Assembly: GCA_014338005.1 (NCBI GenBank)
Contig: QUBZ01000014.1
Location: 1-62,613, forward strand
DNA length: 62,613 nucleotides
Direction: 5' to 3'
Source: Chloroflexota bacterium
GTDB lineage: Bacteria > Chloroflexota > Anaerolineae > Aggregatilineales > Phototrophicaceae
Shown here: positions 34,096-43,620 of the stretch, piece by piece
Position numbering within the stretch: position 1 is the stretch's first letter
Layout of the letters: every line of letters starts with the position of its first letter
Notes under the pieces: model-generated
What the model saw: only the letters and a program-made list of their open reading frames with translations
The model's database searches: none
Told to the model about the DNA's origin: nothing
Program-made: the position numbers and the translations under genes

Positions 34096-35019
34096 TTACG
34101 ACATCAGTTTAACGAGAATGGCCTTTTGCGCGTGCAGCCGGTTTTCCGCCTGAGGGAAGATGGCGGAATACGGGCTGTCGGCCACATCATCGGTGATTTC
34201 ATGCCCGCGATGCGCCGGTAAACAGTGCATGACGATGGCTTCCGGGGCGGCCTGCCGCACCAGCGCGGTATTGACCTGATAGGGCTGCATGATGGCAACG
34301 CGGGCGGCGGTTTCGGCTTCCTGCCCCATGCTCACCCAGGTATCGGTATAGATGACGCTGGCATTTTTTACGGCCTCGTTGGGGTCGTTCAGCAGCGTGA
34401 GGGTCGCGCCTTCCTCGCTGCGCGCCGCGAGTTCGTGGAACTGCGCGACGGCGGTCTGCGGCAGTTCGTACCCCTGCGGCGAAGCGATGACGAAGTGCAT
34501 CCCGAAGTGCGCGCAGGCCTGCGCCAGCGAAACGGCCACGTTGTTGCCATCACCGATGTAAGCCACGCGCAAACCCTGTACGCTGCCAAACCGCTCGTAG
34601 ATCGTCAGCACGTCGCCCATAGCCTGGCAGGGATGTTCCGCATCGCTTAGGCCGTTGATGACCGGCACGCCGGCCCAGGCGGCAAGCTGCTCCACGTGGG
34701 CATGATCGAAAACCCGCGCCATAATCCCCTGTACATAACCGGATAACACGCGGGCCACATCGGCGATGCTCTCGCGTTTGCCCAGGCCGATTTCATCCGG
34801 GCCGAGCATAATAGCATCACCGCCCAGATGTTTCATGGCGACCTCAAAGGATACCCGCGTGCGAAGCGACGGTTTTTGAAAAATCATCGCCAGCAGTTTA
34901 TCCTTGAGAAGGGGAGGATTGCCTCCGGCCTTCCATTGTGCTTTGAGTTCGACCGCCGACTCGATCAGCCGCCAGAGTTCGTCGGCAGACCAATCGGCGA
35001 GGGTGAGAAAGTGTTTCAT
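34096..35019 (-). CDS. argF: Ornithine carbamoyltransferase
   Basis: It has 307 residues from the ATG at 35019. The carbamoyl phosphate site SLRTR (usual STRTR, here with Leu), HPCQAMGD and the ornithine-site HCLPAHRG identify OTC rather than aspartate or putrescine transcarbamoylase. It converts ornithine and carbamoyl phosphate to citrulline for arginine synthesis. No other arg genes are nearby. The frame extends 34 codons upstream without a useful start. Confidence 0.95.
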   Translation of the reverse strand: MKHFLTLADWSADELWRLIESAVELKAQWKAGGNPPLLKDKLLAMIFQKPSLRTRVSFEVAMKHLGGDAIMLGPDEIGLGKRESIADVARVLSGYVQGIMARVFDHAHVEQLAAWAGVPVINGLSDAEHPCQAMGDVLTIYERFGSVQGLRVAYIGDGNNVAVSLAQACAHFGMHFVIASPQGYELPQTAVAQFHELAARSEEGATLTLLNDPNEAVKNASVIYTDTWVSMGQEAETAARVAIMQPYQVNTALVRQAAPEAIVMHCLPAHRGHEITDDVADSPYSAIFPQAENRLHAQKAILVKLMS

Positions 35020-35222
35020 GCTGTTTTTTCGCTGTGTGTGATAAATAAAGGCGATCTCTGTAGGCAGTATAGCACAAGTAGTTAAGCGGCGAAATTGCGT
35101 TTGTGACCGGCTTGTGTCCACCCGCTTTTCGCGCTGTAAAACAATATTAATATGGTTCTAATGCTCAAAACATATGATGGCATTTAGTAAACGCAGCTTT
35201 TGATGTAACTAAGGGTAGATCA

Positions 35223-37196
35223 ATGATTCAACCGCCTCGAAATTCGCAAGACCAGAAGCCCAACCAAACCGACCCACCGCCAGGCCCGCAGTTCCGCCTG
35301 CCGCGTTGGGTCTGGCCGGCGCTGTGGTTGATCTTGCTGGCGTGGATATTCCTCCGCCTGCCGGAGATGGTGAGCGGCGTCACCAGCGAGCCGCAGATCG
35401 AAGTTCCATATTCCGAGTTTTATAATCAGGTAGTCGCCAATAACGTTGACCGGGTGGTGATGCAGGGCAATCAGGTGCGCGGCGTATTTAAGAGTCCGGT
35501 GACCTGGCCGCCGCGAACACAGGCAGAACAGGAAGGCGTCGCCGCGCGAACGTCAAACCGCTTCGTTGCCACGCTGCTGCCGGTGGATGACCCTCAACTG
35601 CCCGCGATTTTACGCGAACATAACGTAACCATCGTCAGCCAGATTTCAGAAACGTCCCCGATTCTGCTGTTCCTGCTCAACTTCGGCCCGATTTTGCTGC
35701 TGCTTGGCTTTTTCATCTGGTCGGCGCGGCGTACACAGGGGCAGATGGGCAATGTGTTCGGTTTTGGGCGCACGCAGGCGCGGGAATACACCGTCGAACG
35801 ACCTAAAGTGACCTTCAGCGACGTGGCCGGCCAGGAAGCGGCCAAGTCCGAATTGGTCGAAATTGTGGACTTCCTTAAAGAGCCGGACAAATATATCGCC
35901 CTGGGCGCGCGCATCCCGCGCGGTGTGCTGCTGGTCGGCCCGCCCGGAACGGGTAAAACGCTGATGGCGCGCGCGGTCGCCGGCGAAGCGAACGTGGCGT
36001 TTTTCAGCATCGCCGCGTCAGAGTTCGTAGAGATGTTCGTCGGCGTGGGCGCATCCCGCGTGCGCGACCTGTTCAAACGCGCTAAAGACGCCGCGCCGAG
36101 CATCGTTTTTATTGACGAAATTGATGCTGTAGGCCGCCAGCGCGGCGCCGGCCTGGGCGGCGGCCACGACGAGCGCGAGCAGACGCTCAACCAACTGTTG
36201 GCCGAGATGGACGGTTTCGACCAGACCGAGAGCGTGATCGTGATGGCGGCCACCAACCGCCCCGATGTGTTAGACCCGGCGCTGCTGCGCCCCGGACGTT
36301 TTGACCGGCAGGTGACGGTCGGTCTGCCCGACAAAAACGGACGGCTGGACATCCTGAAAATTCACACCAAAGGTAAACCGCTGTCGGAAGATGTCAGCCT
36401 GGAGTCGCTGGCGAAGGCCACGATTGGTTTCTCCGGCGCTGACCTGTCCAACTTAGCGAACGAGGCCGCACTGACCGCCGCCCGCCGCAACGCCAAACGT
36501 ATTGCCATGCGCGATTTTCTGGACGCTTTTGACCGCATCGTGTTGGGGACGGAAAGCCCGCCGCTTTCCAACGAACACGAGCGGCAGGTGGTGGCTTATC
36601 ACGAGGCGGGACATGCCATCGTCGGTGCGCTGACGCCCGGCGCCGACCCGGTGTTTAAAGTGACGATTGTGCCGCGCGGGCAGGCGCTTGGCGTGACGGC
36701 TTCGCTGCCGGACGACGACCGCCGCAACTACTCGCGGGAGTATCTGGTTGGCAAGATGATGGTGCTGTTGGGCGGGCGCGCCGCCGAGGAAATCACGTTT
36801 AACGAGGTGACGACCGGCGCTTCCAACGACCTGCGCCGCGTGACGGACATCGCCCGGCGCATGGTGTCCGAATTCGGCATGAGCCGCACCTTCGGCCTGC
36901 TGAACTACGGGGATAACGATCACCAGCCGTTCCTGGGGTATTCGCTGTCACAGGGGCGCAGCTACAGCGAAGAAACCGCCGCGCGGATTGATGAAGAAGT
37001 CAAACGGCTGGTGGATGAAGCCTATGCCCAGACATTAGGGCTGCTGGAAAACAACCGCGACAAACTGGAAACGCTGGCGAAAGACCTGCTGGAAAACGAA
37101 GTCGTGGATGGCACGCGCGTGCTGGAGATCGTCGGGCTGGCCGTGCCGGAAGATACGCTGGAAGGCGTAACAGCGCCCGACACGCACACCGGTTAA
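35223..37196 (+). CDS. ftsH: ATP-dependent zinc metalloprotease FtsH
   Basis: The 657-residue protein has two membrane helices (about 30-46 and 144-166) flanking an extracytoplasmic domain, an AAA+ domain (Walker A GPPGTGKT at about 239-246, Walker [12 protein letters not shown], second region of homology with RPGRFDR) and the M41 protease domain with zinc site HEAGH at about 459-463. It degrades misfolded and some regulated membrane proteins. It is monocistronic and ends at a good rho-independent terminator. Confidence 0.96.
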   Translation: MIQPPRNSQDQKPNQTDPPPGPQFRLPRWVWPALWLILLAWIFLRLPEMVSGVTSEPQIEVPYSEFYNQVVANNVDRVVMQGNQVRGVFKSPVTWPPRTQAEQEGVAARTSNRFVATLLPVDDPQLPAILREHNVTIVSQISETSPILLFLLNFGPILLLLGFFIWSARRTQGQMGNVFGFGRTQAREYTVERPKVTFSDVAGQEAAKSELVEIVDFLKEPDKYIALGARIPRGVLLVGPPGTGKTLMARAVAGEANVAFFSIAASEFVEMFVGVGASRVRDLFKRAKDAAPSIVFIDEIDAVGRQRGAGLGGGHDEREQTLNQLLAEMDGFDQTESVIVMAATNRPDVLDPALLRPGRFDRQVTVGLPDKNGRLDILKIHTKGKPLSEDVSLESLAKATIGFSGADLSNLANEAALTAARRNAKRIAMRDFLDAFDRIVLGTESPPLSNEHERQVVAYHEAGHAIVGALTPGADPVFKVTIVPRGQALGVTASLPDDDRRNYSREYLVGKMMVLLGGRAAEEITFNEVTTGASNDLRRVTDIARRMVSEFGMSRTFGLLNYGDNDHQPFLGYSLSQGRSYSEETAARIDEEVKRLVDEAYAQTLGLLENNRDKLETLAKDLLENEVVDGTRVLEIVGLAVPEDTLEGVTAPDTHTG

Positions 37197-37222
37197 ATGT
37201 TCTGCGGCGCTGATCGAACATC

Positions 37223-37254
37223 AGGGGCGAACCGTCCGGGTTCGCCTCTTTTTG
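37223..37254 (+). terminator. Rho-independent terminator of ftsH
   Basis: The 11-bp stem AGGGGCGAACC/GGGTTCGCCTCT with a GTCC loop is followed by a T-run, directly downstream of the ftsH stop. Confidence 0.8.
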
Positions 37255-37337
37255 TTGGCGCGATTCGTTCGTTGCGGGAAAAACGCCGCTCGTGTACCAT
37301 CGTCGCCACGATAAACACTGCCCGGTAAACCGTCATC

Positions 37338-38567
37338 ATGAAACTTCTGTTTGTTTGCGCGTCGCTCGATCTGACTCAGCCGTTCAGCGCCACGCCGGCC
37401 TGGTGGCAGCTTCTTAAGGCGCTGTACGAAATCGGCGTGGATGTGATCGCCACGCCCTACCAGGGGCCGGCCATCGAGTCGCTGTGGTGGCGCGCCGAAC
37501 CCAACCCCGCCAAATGGCAGGGCGATACGTTTAAGTTCCTGCGCGACACGGCGCGGAAAATCGCCGGCGACAAACCGTCGGTACAGGCAGCGCCGCCGGA
37601 GAACGTAGGGGCGCAAGGTCTTGCGCCCGCACCGGATACAAATGTCGAATCGCTCTCCGACCGGGCGGTGCGGCAGGTCGCGCAGACCTTCATCGCGCCG
37701 CTGTGGTTAAAGCACCTCGACCGCATCCTGACCCGCCAGCCGGACATCGCCGCCGTGATCTTCCTGACGATTCCGCTCAATCATGTCGTCGGCGTGGCGG
37801 CGGAAATCCAGCGCAAGCACAACAAGCCGGTGTTATATTACGACGGCGATATACCCGCCAGCCTGCCGAATATGCAGGGTTTCGCTTCCGGCTTTCGCAT
37901 TTACCAGGGCGCGAACCCGGCGGAGTATGCCGCTTTCATCAGCAACAGCAAAGGTGGGGCGGACGCGCTGCGGGCGCTGGGTGCGCGCGAGGTATTTACG
38001 CTGTATTACGGCGCAGACCCGGACGTGTTCGGCCCGGTGGACGTTCCCGGCCAGGATATTGACGTGATGTTTTACGGACACGGGCGCGAGTATCGCCAGC
38101 CCTGGATTGAAGCCATGATAACCGCGCCGTCCCGCGCCATGCCGGAGGCGCGCTTTGCGGTGCGGGGGACGAAGCTGGGCGACCTGGGGCGGGCGGAGAC
38201 GCTGCCGTACTTGAGCTTCAGCAAACTACGCGAGTACGCCTGCCGCAGCAAAATCAACCTGTGCATCACGCGGCTGGCGCACGCCAGCGTGTACGGCTCA
38301 TCCTCGTCGCGCCCGTTCGAGTTAAGCGCGATGGGCTGCTGCATCGTCGCCAACCCCTACGCGGGCATCGAAGAATGGTTCGAACCGGGCAAGGAACTGG
38401 TGGTGGTGAACTCGGCGGAAGAAGCCGCCGACCGCTACCGCTGGCTGCTGGCGCACGAGTCCGACCGGCTGGCGATGGGGCGTGCCGCCCGCGAGCGCGT
38501 CCTGAAGGAACACACCTTCCGCCACCGCGCCCGCCAGCTCGTCGAAATCGTGCGCCAAACGCTGTAA
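37338..38567 (+). CDS. Glycosyltransferase, GT1/GT4-like (CgeB type)
   Basis: The 409-residue protein has two Rossmann-like halves. The C-terminal half carries the donor-site region SSSSRPFELSAMGCCIVANP and the glutamate of EEWFEPGKELVVV, typical of GT-B glycosyltransferases of the CgeB/DUF3880 group. The N-terminal half has IFLTIPLNHVVGVAAEIQ. An in-frame palindromic repeat insertion codes NVGAQGLAPAPDTN near residue 93-106. The sugar donor is unknown; a role in envelope polysaccharide is inferred. Confidence 0.78.
   Translation: MKLLFVCASLDLTQPFSATPAWWQLLKALYEIGVDVIATPYQGPAIESLWWRAEPNPAKWQGDTFKFLRDTARKIAGDKPSVQAAPPENVGAQGLAPAPDTNVESLSDRAVRQVAQTFIAPLWLKHLDRILTRQPDIAAVIFLTIPLNHVVGVAAEIQRKHNKPVLYYDGDIPASLPNMQGFASGFRIYQGANPAEYAAFISNSKGGADALRALGAREVFTLYYGADPDVFGPVDVPGQDIDVMFYGHGREYRQPWIEAMITAPSRAMPEARFAVRGTKLGDLGRAETLPYLSFSKLREYACRSKINLCITRLAHASVYGSSSSRPFELSAMGCCIVANPYAGIEEWFEPGKELVVVNSAEEAADRYRWLLAHESDRLAMGRAARERVLKEHTFRHRARQLVEIVRQTL
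37605..37630. repeat. Palindromic GTAGGGG repeat inside a coding sequence
   Basis: The sequence GTAGGGGCGCAAG-GTC-TTGCGCCC contains a perfect 8-bp inverted repeat. It sits in a region of the glycosyltransferase that looks like a linker, and keeps the frame. The start GTAGGGG is shared with the intergenic palindrome at 7531..7559. Confidence 0.5.
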
Positions 38568-38668
38568 ATCCCCCCTCACGCCTTAAGGTGGGCATGATCG
38601 GTCGTTTGTTATAAAATGAAGCCACACGCCGGAATCACGAAATCCGGGGCGACAAAAGATAGAACATA

Positions 38669-38677
38669 TGTTATAAT
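38669..38677 (+). promoter_or_regulatory. Extended -10 promoter of the HerA-like gene
   Basis: TGTTATAAT gives a perfect TATAAT at 38672..38677 with an upstream TG. The -35 region (GCGACA, 17 bases away) is weak, as expected for an extended -10 promoter. It lies about 50 bases before the HerA-like start. Confidence 0.5.
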
Positions 38678-38726
38678 AGCGGGATGCGCTAAAGCCTGTT
38701 TTTATCCCGAAGCGGAGTGATAAACG

Positions 38727-40394
38727 ATGATGCTGCCCCACCAAGCCGAAAACCTGGATGAGTGGTTTCCCCGCGCGCCGTCCCCGGATGCTGCCCGCCT
38801 GGGGGTGGTGGTCGGCGGCTCGTTAAGCAGGGGGTTGGTCGTCAAACTCGACCGCGAGCAGACGGTTGAAGACCTGGCGGTAGGGCGTTACGTGGTTGTG
38901 CATGGCGCAAAACATATCCGCTTCTTCTGCATGATTACCGACATCACGCTTAACAATACCAATCCGGCCATCCAGAACAACCCGCCCGACCTTTCGGACG
39001 AGTTTCTGCGCGATATTTACATCGGCACGGCGGCCTACGGCACGATTCACGTCACGCCCATGCTGTCCATCGAGGATGAGCAGCCGAAGCCGGTCAAGAC
39101 GATTCCCGGCCACTTCATGCCGGTTTATAACGCTACCGTCGGGGACGTGAACGCCGTTTTTGGCGACGAGGACGCGCAGCACTTTAACATCGGCGCGCCG
39201 CTGGAACTGGAGCAGACGCAGATCAATCTCGATCTCAAGCGGCTGGTGGAGCGTTCGGTGGGTGTGTTCGGCAAAAGCGGCACGGGCAAAAGTTTCCTCA
39301 CGCGGATGCTGCTGGCGGGCGTCATCCAGTGGGGGCAGGCCGTCAACCTGATCTTCGATATGCACAATGACTACGGCTGGGCCGCCACCGACGAACGCGG
39401 CGCGCAGGCCAAAGGGCTGAAGCAGCTTTTCGACAGCAAAGTGACGATCATCACCCTGGATGCCGAATCCACCCGGCGGCGCGGCACTCGACCGGATTTC
39501 GAGGTCAAACTCGGCTACGATAAAATCGAGCCGGAAGACATCGCTGCCCTGCGTTCCACCATGAGCCTGAGCGACGCCATGATTGACGCGGCCTATACGC
39601 TGCGTAAACGCTGGAAAGCCGGCTGGATCAAACGGCTGATTGATGGCGACATGATGGACTTCGACGACATCACCACCAATACCAACATCGGCGAAGGCAC
39701 ACTGCTGGCGCTCCAGCGCCGCTTGCAGCGTTTTGAACGCTGGGGGTTTATGACCGAGGAGTCGGTCGGCGACAGCGTGGAGCAGATCATTCACCTGCTG
39801 GTAGAAAACCGCAGAAATGTGGTGCTGGAGTTCGGGCGCTACGGCAACGAGCTGGAAGCCTACGTGCTGGTCGCCAACTACCTCACGCGGCGCATCCGCG
39901 ACCGCTACGTGGAGATGGTCGAACGTTCGCTGGGGGACGAGGCGCACAAACCGCCGCAGCTCGTCATCACCATCGAGGAAGCGCACAAGTTTTTGCAGCC
40001 AGGCATCGCCGGGCAAACCATCTTTGGTACGATCGCCCGCGAACTGCGTAAATACAACGTCACGCTGGTGATCGTTGACCAGCGGCCCAGCGGCATTGAC
40101 GAGGAAGTGATGAGCCAGATCGGCACGCGCGTGACGGCGCTGCTGGACAACGAGCGCGACATCAATGCTGTGTTAACCGGAATCAACGGGGCGAACAGCC
40201 TGCGCGAGGTGCTGGCGCGGCTGGATACACGGCAGCAGGCCATCATCATGGGCCATGCCGTTCCCATGCCGGTGGTTGTCAAAACGCGCACCTATGACGA
40301 AGCCTTTTACGACTCCATCAAACGCGGCGACATCTCCACCGCCGGACTGCGCGATAAACTGGGCGCCGGCAGCAAGGAACGGCGAATCCGCTAA
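38727..40394 (+). CDS. HerA/FtsK-like hexameric ATPase (DUF87)
   Basis: This 555-residue protein has an N-terminal beta-barrel HAS domain (about 20-165) and an ATPase core with Walker A GVFGKSGTGKSF, Walker B LVITIEEAHKF and the HerA arginine region RELRKYNVTLVIVDQRP. Family knowledge: HerA helicases pair with NurA nuclease in DNA end resection or, in bacteria, with other nucleases in phage defence. No NurA-like gene is adjacent, so this is a HerA without a visible partner. It could be housekeeping DNA translocase activity. The next gene is a small degenerate histidine-kinase fragment protein. Confidence 0.85.
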   Translation: MMLPHQAENLDEWFPRAPSPDAARLGVVVGGSLSRGLVVKLDREQTVEDLAVGRYVVVHGAKHIRFFCMITDITLNNTNPAIQNNPPDLSDEFLRDIYIGTAAYGTIHVTPMLSIEDEQPKPVKTIPGHFMPVYNATVGDVNAVFGDEDAQHFNIGAPLELEQTQINLDLKRLVERSVGVFGKSGTGKSFLTRMLLAGVIQWGQAVNLIFDMHNDYGWAATDERGAQAKGLKQLFDSKVTIITLDAESTRRRGTRPDFEVKLGYDKIEPEDIAALRSTMSLSDAMIDAAYTLRKRWKAGWIKRLIDGDMMDFDDITTNTNIGEGTLLALQRRLQRFERWGFMTEESVGDSVEQIIHLLVENRRNVVLEFGRYGNELEAYVLVANYLTRRIRDRYVEMVERSLGDEAHKPPQLVITIEEAHKFLQPGIAGQTIFGTIARELRKYNVTLVIVDQRPSGIDEEVMSQIGTRVTALLDNERDINAVLTGINGANSLREVLARLDTRQQAIIMGHAVPMPVVVKTRTYDEAFYDSIKRGDISTAGLRDKLGAGSKERRIR

Positions 40395-40449
40395 AACGCA
40401 AACGCGCTAAATCCGGTACAATAGAACTTTCCAATCCGCCGGAGGGGGA

Positions 40450-40827
40450 ATGTCCATGCACCGCGAGGAGTTCATAAACCCGTTAAATGCCGTCATCAAT
40501 GCCTGCGAGTCGCTTCGAGGCGAAAGCGAACTCAGCTTTTACCAGGAACGTTTCGTGGATGCCATGCTGCGGTCAGCGCACACCATGCGCGATCTCGTCA
40601 TCAGCATCCCGGAAATCGCCAGCGCCCGCGAAATCCTGAGCTACGAAGCGCGCTCGCATCTGGCGTCCATCATCGGTTATGCCGAAGTGCTGCTCGATCA
40701 GGTCGAAGGCAGGTTGACTCCCACCCAGCAGCGCCATGTTCAGGCGGTGCGGGCCAACGGCGCGCAGATGCTCAACCTGCTGGTACGCCTGCTGGAATCT
40801 GCCGATCAGTCTGGCTCTCAACTATAA
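40450..40827 (+). CDS. Stand-alone degenerate histidine-kinase dimerisation domain protein
   Basis: The 125-residue protein resembles the HisKA helical hairpin without any ATPase domain. The second half (LSYEARSHLASIIGYAEVLL) aligns with the H-box LSHELRTPLTSIIGYSELL, but the phospho-acceptor histidine is replaced by tyrosine. The first half (FINPLNAVINACESL) looks like a second, more diverged copy. It has a GGAGGGGG ribosome site and an intact frame, so it appears functional. It might bind and modulate a kinase or regulator. It stands between the HerA gene and the DUF554 gene. Confidence 0.6.
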   Translation: MSMHREEFINPLNAVINACESLRGESELSFYQERFVDAMLRSAHTMRDLVISIPEIASAREILSYEARSHLASIIGYAEVLLDQVEGRLTPTQQRHVQAVRANGAQMLNLLVRLLESADQSGSQL

Positions 40828-40836
40828 AAGGGAATT

Positions 40837-41592
40837 ATGGGTGGGACTATTCTGAATATGATAACGGTCGCCATCGGCAGCACGTTGGGGCTGCTGATCG
40901 GCGGGCGGCTGCCGCACAAGATTCAGGAGTCGGTCGTCACCGGTTTGGGGCTGGTGACGTTGTTTGTTGGTTTTAGCAACGCCGGGCAGACCGGCAACGT
41001 GATTATCCCGCTCATCAGTCTGCTGATCGGCGTCATCGTGGGCGAGTTGTTAAACCTCGACGCAGCTCTGGAACGGCTGGCAGGCTGGCTGCAAAGGCGT
41101 TTCGCGGCCTCTGGCGGGGCAGGGGCCGCGCCGGAGGAAACCGCTAACGATGCGCGCGCGCGGTTTATCACCGGTTTTGTGACGGCCAGCCTGGTATTTT
41201 GTATCGGCCCGCTGACGTTCGTCGGCTCAATTCAGGACGGCATGGGGCTGCCGATAGGTTTCCAGCAGTTGGCGATTAAAAGCGTGCTGGACGGTTTCGC
41301 CGGCATGGCCTTTGCCGCCAGTTTTGGTGTGGGCGTCAGCTTCAGCATTTTGACGGTGTTGGTCGTGCAGGGTGGGCTGGCGCTGGCCGGCAGCGTGGCG
41401 GGTTATTTCATGTCCGGGCCGATGGTGAACGAGATGACCGCCGTCGGCGGGCTGCTGCTGATCGGCCTGGGGTTGGTGCTGCTGGACATCAAACGCCCGC
41501 GTATGGCGAACTTCCTGCCGTCGCTGGTGGTCGCCCCGCTGCTGGTGGCGCTGGCCGGAGCAGTCGGCATCAACATTTACCCGTTTTCGTAG
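40837..41592 (+). CDS. DUF554 membrane protein
   Basis: The 251-residue protein has about seven hydrophobic helices and the DUF554 features MGGTILNMITVAIGSTLGLL, GLVTLFVGFSNA and FCIGPLTFVGSIQDG. These proteins are widespread, with no firmly known function; a transporter role has been suggested. It follows the previous gene by nine bases and the stop is 28 bases from the convergent secreted-protein gene. Confidence 0.85.
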   Translation: MGGTILNMITVAIGSTLGLLIGGRLPHKIQESVVTGLGLVTLFVGFSNAGQTGNVIIPLISLLIGVIVGELLNLDAALERLAGWLQRRFAASGGAGAAPEETANDARARFITGFVTASLVFCIGPLTFVGSIQDGMGLPIGFQQLAIKSVLDGFAGMAFAASFGVGVSFSILTVLVVQGGLALAGSVAGYFMSGPMVNEMTAVGGLLLIGLGLVLLDIKRPRMANFLPSLVVAPLLVALAGAVGINIYPFS

Positions 41593-41620
41593 CGTTTTGC
41601 CCGCGCTCCGGCGGTTATTT

Positions 41621-42790
41621 TCATTCGCGCGGCGGCAGTTCGCCGATCAGCACCAGGACGTAATCGCCGTAAGTGTCGCCGCCCCGGCTGCTGAGGACAA
41701 GCGTCATCGGGTCAGGGCTGCCGGGCGCGAGAATCAGCCCGGCATCCTGGCGGTCGGCGGTGATGGTGACGCCTTCGCGGTCATGCAAAATGAAACTCGC
41801 CCCCGCCAGCGATGGCACGTCTTCGCAGCCGCGCCGCCCAGCGTCATCGCAGGCACGCTCTTCGTCCGGTAGCGCCATAAAGGGGTCAAGGCGGTTGTTG
41901 GGTTTCGCCACCATGTAGACCAGCAGCCGGGTAGATTTCGCCGCCAGCGGGCCAAGCCGCACTTCCACTATATCCCGGTCGCCGCCGCGTTCGATGGAAA
42001 AACCCTCGACGAGTGCCACATAACGCCCCGGCGTGCCGTCGCGCCCGGCGATGGTCAGCGTGATTGTCCCCATGTTCTCCGCGCCGCCGAGGGCTAACTG
42101 GGCGGCGCTGTCCAGCGTATCCGCCGTGATGGTGTATGGCGCTTCGCCGGGCAGGGTGAAGGTATCGTTAACTGTCTGTTCGGCATCCGGGCTGCAATCT
42201 TCAAAATCCGGTGTGGCGCTGAGGTTCACCCGGATAACCGGCCTGAAGCCCTCCAGGCCGTAAACGGTAAAACGGTGGAACAGGTCGGTTTTGGTGTCTT
42301 CGGCGAAGGTAAGGGTGACGGCGGTGGCGGCCTCAAAATCCTGGCAGCGGAAGGTTACATCCTGGTAAGGGTTGGGGCGAACCGACGGTAGATTGGCGCG
42401 CCGCACCCGTAAGGAATACGCGCCGGTCGAAGTTCCGTCCACGCTGCCGACGCGGGTCGCCACCAGGGTGTAGATGCCAGTAGCCGGGACGGTATATTCC
42501 AGTTGAATGGTGGCGTTCGCTGCGCCTTCGGTGCGGGCCACTGTATCGCCGCCGGGGTCCAAAATCGCCAGCAGCGGCTCCAGCCCGCCGGAAGCGGCCA
42601 TGTCCACCACTATTATGTCGCCTTCAACAGCCTGCACCCGCCACCAGTCGAAAAAGGCGCTGGCTGTGATGCTGTCCTCCACGAAATCGTCATAGGCCAT
42701 GTCGCTGACGACCGGCACATCGTCCTGTGCTGCCAGGGGCAGGGCAGCCAACAGCAGCCACCAAAAAACAAACAGACATTTTCGTCCCAT
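41621..42790 (-). CDS. Secreted beta-rich protein with pre-peptidase-like domains
   Basis: It has 389 residues from the ATG at 42790, where a signal peptide begins (MGRKCLFVFWWLLLAALPLA). The mature protein is almost all beta strand, with a domain at about 30-145 that resembles bacterial pre-peptidase C-terminal domains (IVVDMAASGGLEPLLAILDP, YTVPATGIYTLVATRVG). A second, similar fold follows, with four cysteines near the C-terminal third (ERACDDAGRRGCEDV). It has no enzyme motif that I recognise. A surface or periplasmic role is inferred. Upstream starts would fuse unrelated residues. Confidence 0.6.
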   Translation of the reverse strand: MGRKCLFVFWWLLLAALPLAAQDDVPVVSDMAYDDFVEDSITASAFFDWWRVQAVEGDIIVVDMAASGGLEPLLAILDPGGDTVARTEGAANATIQLEYTVPATGIYTLVATRVGSVDGTSTGAYSLRVRRANLPSVRPNPYQDVTFRCQDFEAATAVTLTFAEDTKTDLFHRFTVYGLEGFRPVIRVNLSATPDFEDCSPDAEQTVNDTFTLPGEAPYTITADTLDSAAQLALGGAENMGTITLTIAGRDGTPGRYVALVEGFSIERGGDRDIVEVRLGPLAAKSTRLLVYMVAKPNNRLDPFMALPDEERACDDAGRRGCEDVPSLAGASFILHDREGVTITADRQDAGLILAPGSPDPMTLVLSSRGGDTYGDYVLVLIGELPPRE

Positions 42791-42923
42791 GACTCGCTCG
42801 CCATCCAACCGGTAAATCGCCTCGATTGTACGACAGCCAGACGCGAGAATCAAACAAGGGGCATAGGCCCCCAGGGTTATTGCTTGAAGATACCTAGTCT
42901 CAATAAGCGTGCTATCCACTCTT

Positions 42924-43033
42924 GACCCCACCCCCAAACCCCCTCCCCGAATTCAAGGGGGGGCTTAAAAAGACTCTTACTCCCCCTTTCTCCGTATACG
43001 GGGAAAGGGGGTCGGGGGGATAGGGGTTAACGT
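42924..43033. repeat. Palindromic intergenic repeat
   Basis: This C-rich then G-rich stretch contains a nearly perfect 30-bp palindrome at 42982..43011 (CCCCCTTTCTCCG/CGGGGAAAGGGGG), flanked by outer CCCCC/GGGGG blocks. It is typical of dispersed, foldable repeats in Chloroflexota and cyanobacteria. It sits downstream of rplL and upstream of the secreted-protein gene, and I see no gene in 42791..43103. Confidence 0.65.
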
Positions 43034-43103
43034 AACGCGAAATTACGGTTTGAAGCGATTACCCTGACCAGGCCCCTTGTCGGTTGTTGAAGACCGTTCA
43101 GCC

Positions 43104-43499
43104 TTACGCGGGCTTCACGTCCACTTTCGCGCCTTCGGCTTCCAGCTTGCTCTTGGCGTCGTTGGCAGATTCTTTGTTAACGCTCTCCAGGACGGTCTGC
43201 GGGGCGCCTTCAACCAGGTCTTTGGCTTCCTTCAGACCGAGGTTGGTGAGGGTGCGAACGACCTTGATAACGTTGATCTTCTTGGGGCCGGCGTCGGCCA
43301 GAATAACGTTAAACTCGGTCGGTTCTTCTTCCGGTTCGGCAGCGGCGGCGGCAGCGACGCCGGGCATGGCAGCCATCATCATCGGCGCGGCGGCGGCAGC
43401 GGTCACGCCCCATTTTTCTTCCAGTAGCTTCTTCAGTTCGGCGGCTTCCAGAACGGTCAGCGCGCTCAGTTCATCTACGATTTTTGCCAGATCGGCCAT
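43104..43499 (-). CDS. rplL: 50S ribosomal protein L7/L12
   Basis: The 131-residue protein has the N-terminal dimer domain ([20 protein letters not shown]), the Ala-rich flexible hinge and the C-terminal factor-binding domain ([20 protein letters not shown], then [13 protein letters not shown]). It forms the ribosomal stalk with L10. It lies 121 bases after rplJ, without the rest of the ribosomal cluster. Confidence 0.97.
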   Translation of the reverse strand: MADLAKIVDELSALTVLEAAELKKLLEEKWGVTAAAAAPMMMAAMPGVAAAAAAEPEEEPTEFNVILADAGPKKINVIKVVRTLTNLGLKEAKDLVEGAPQTVLESVNKESANDAKSKLEAEGAKVDVKPA

Positions 43500-43620
43500 G
43501 ATTGGTTCTCCCTATACTTACAGTTTCGATTCTTTTAACGAGTGTTTTACAAGCTTCCGGTCGCCGGTTTCCCTCTGCCGGTAGAGGGCAAAATCTGGCG
43601 ACTGATAACCGGCGGCCATC

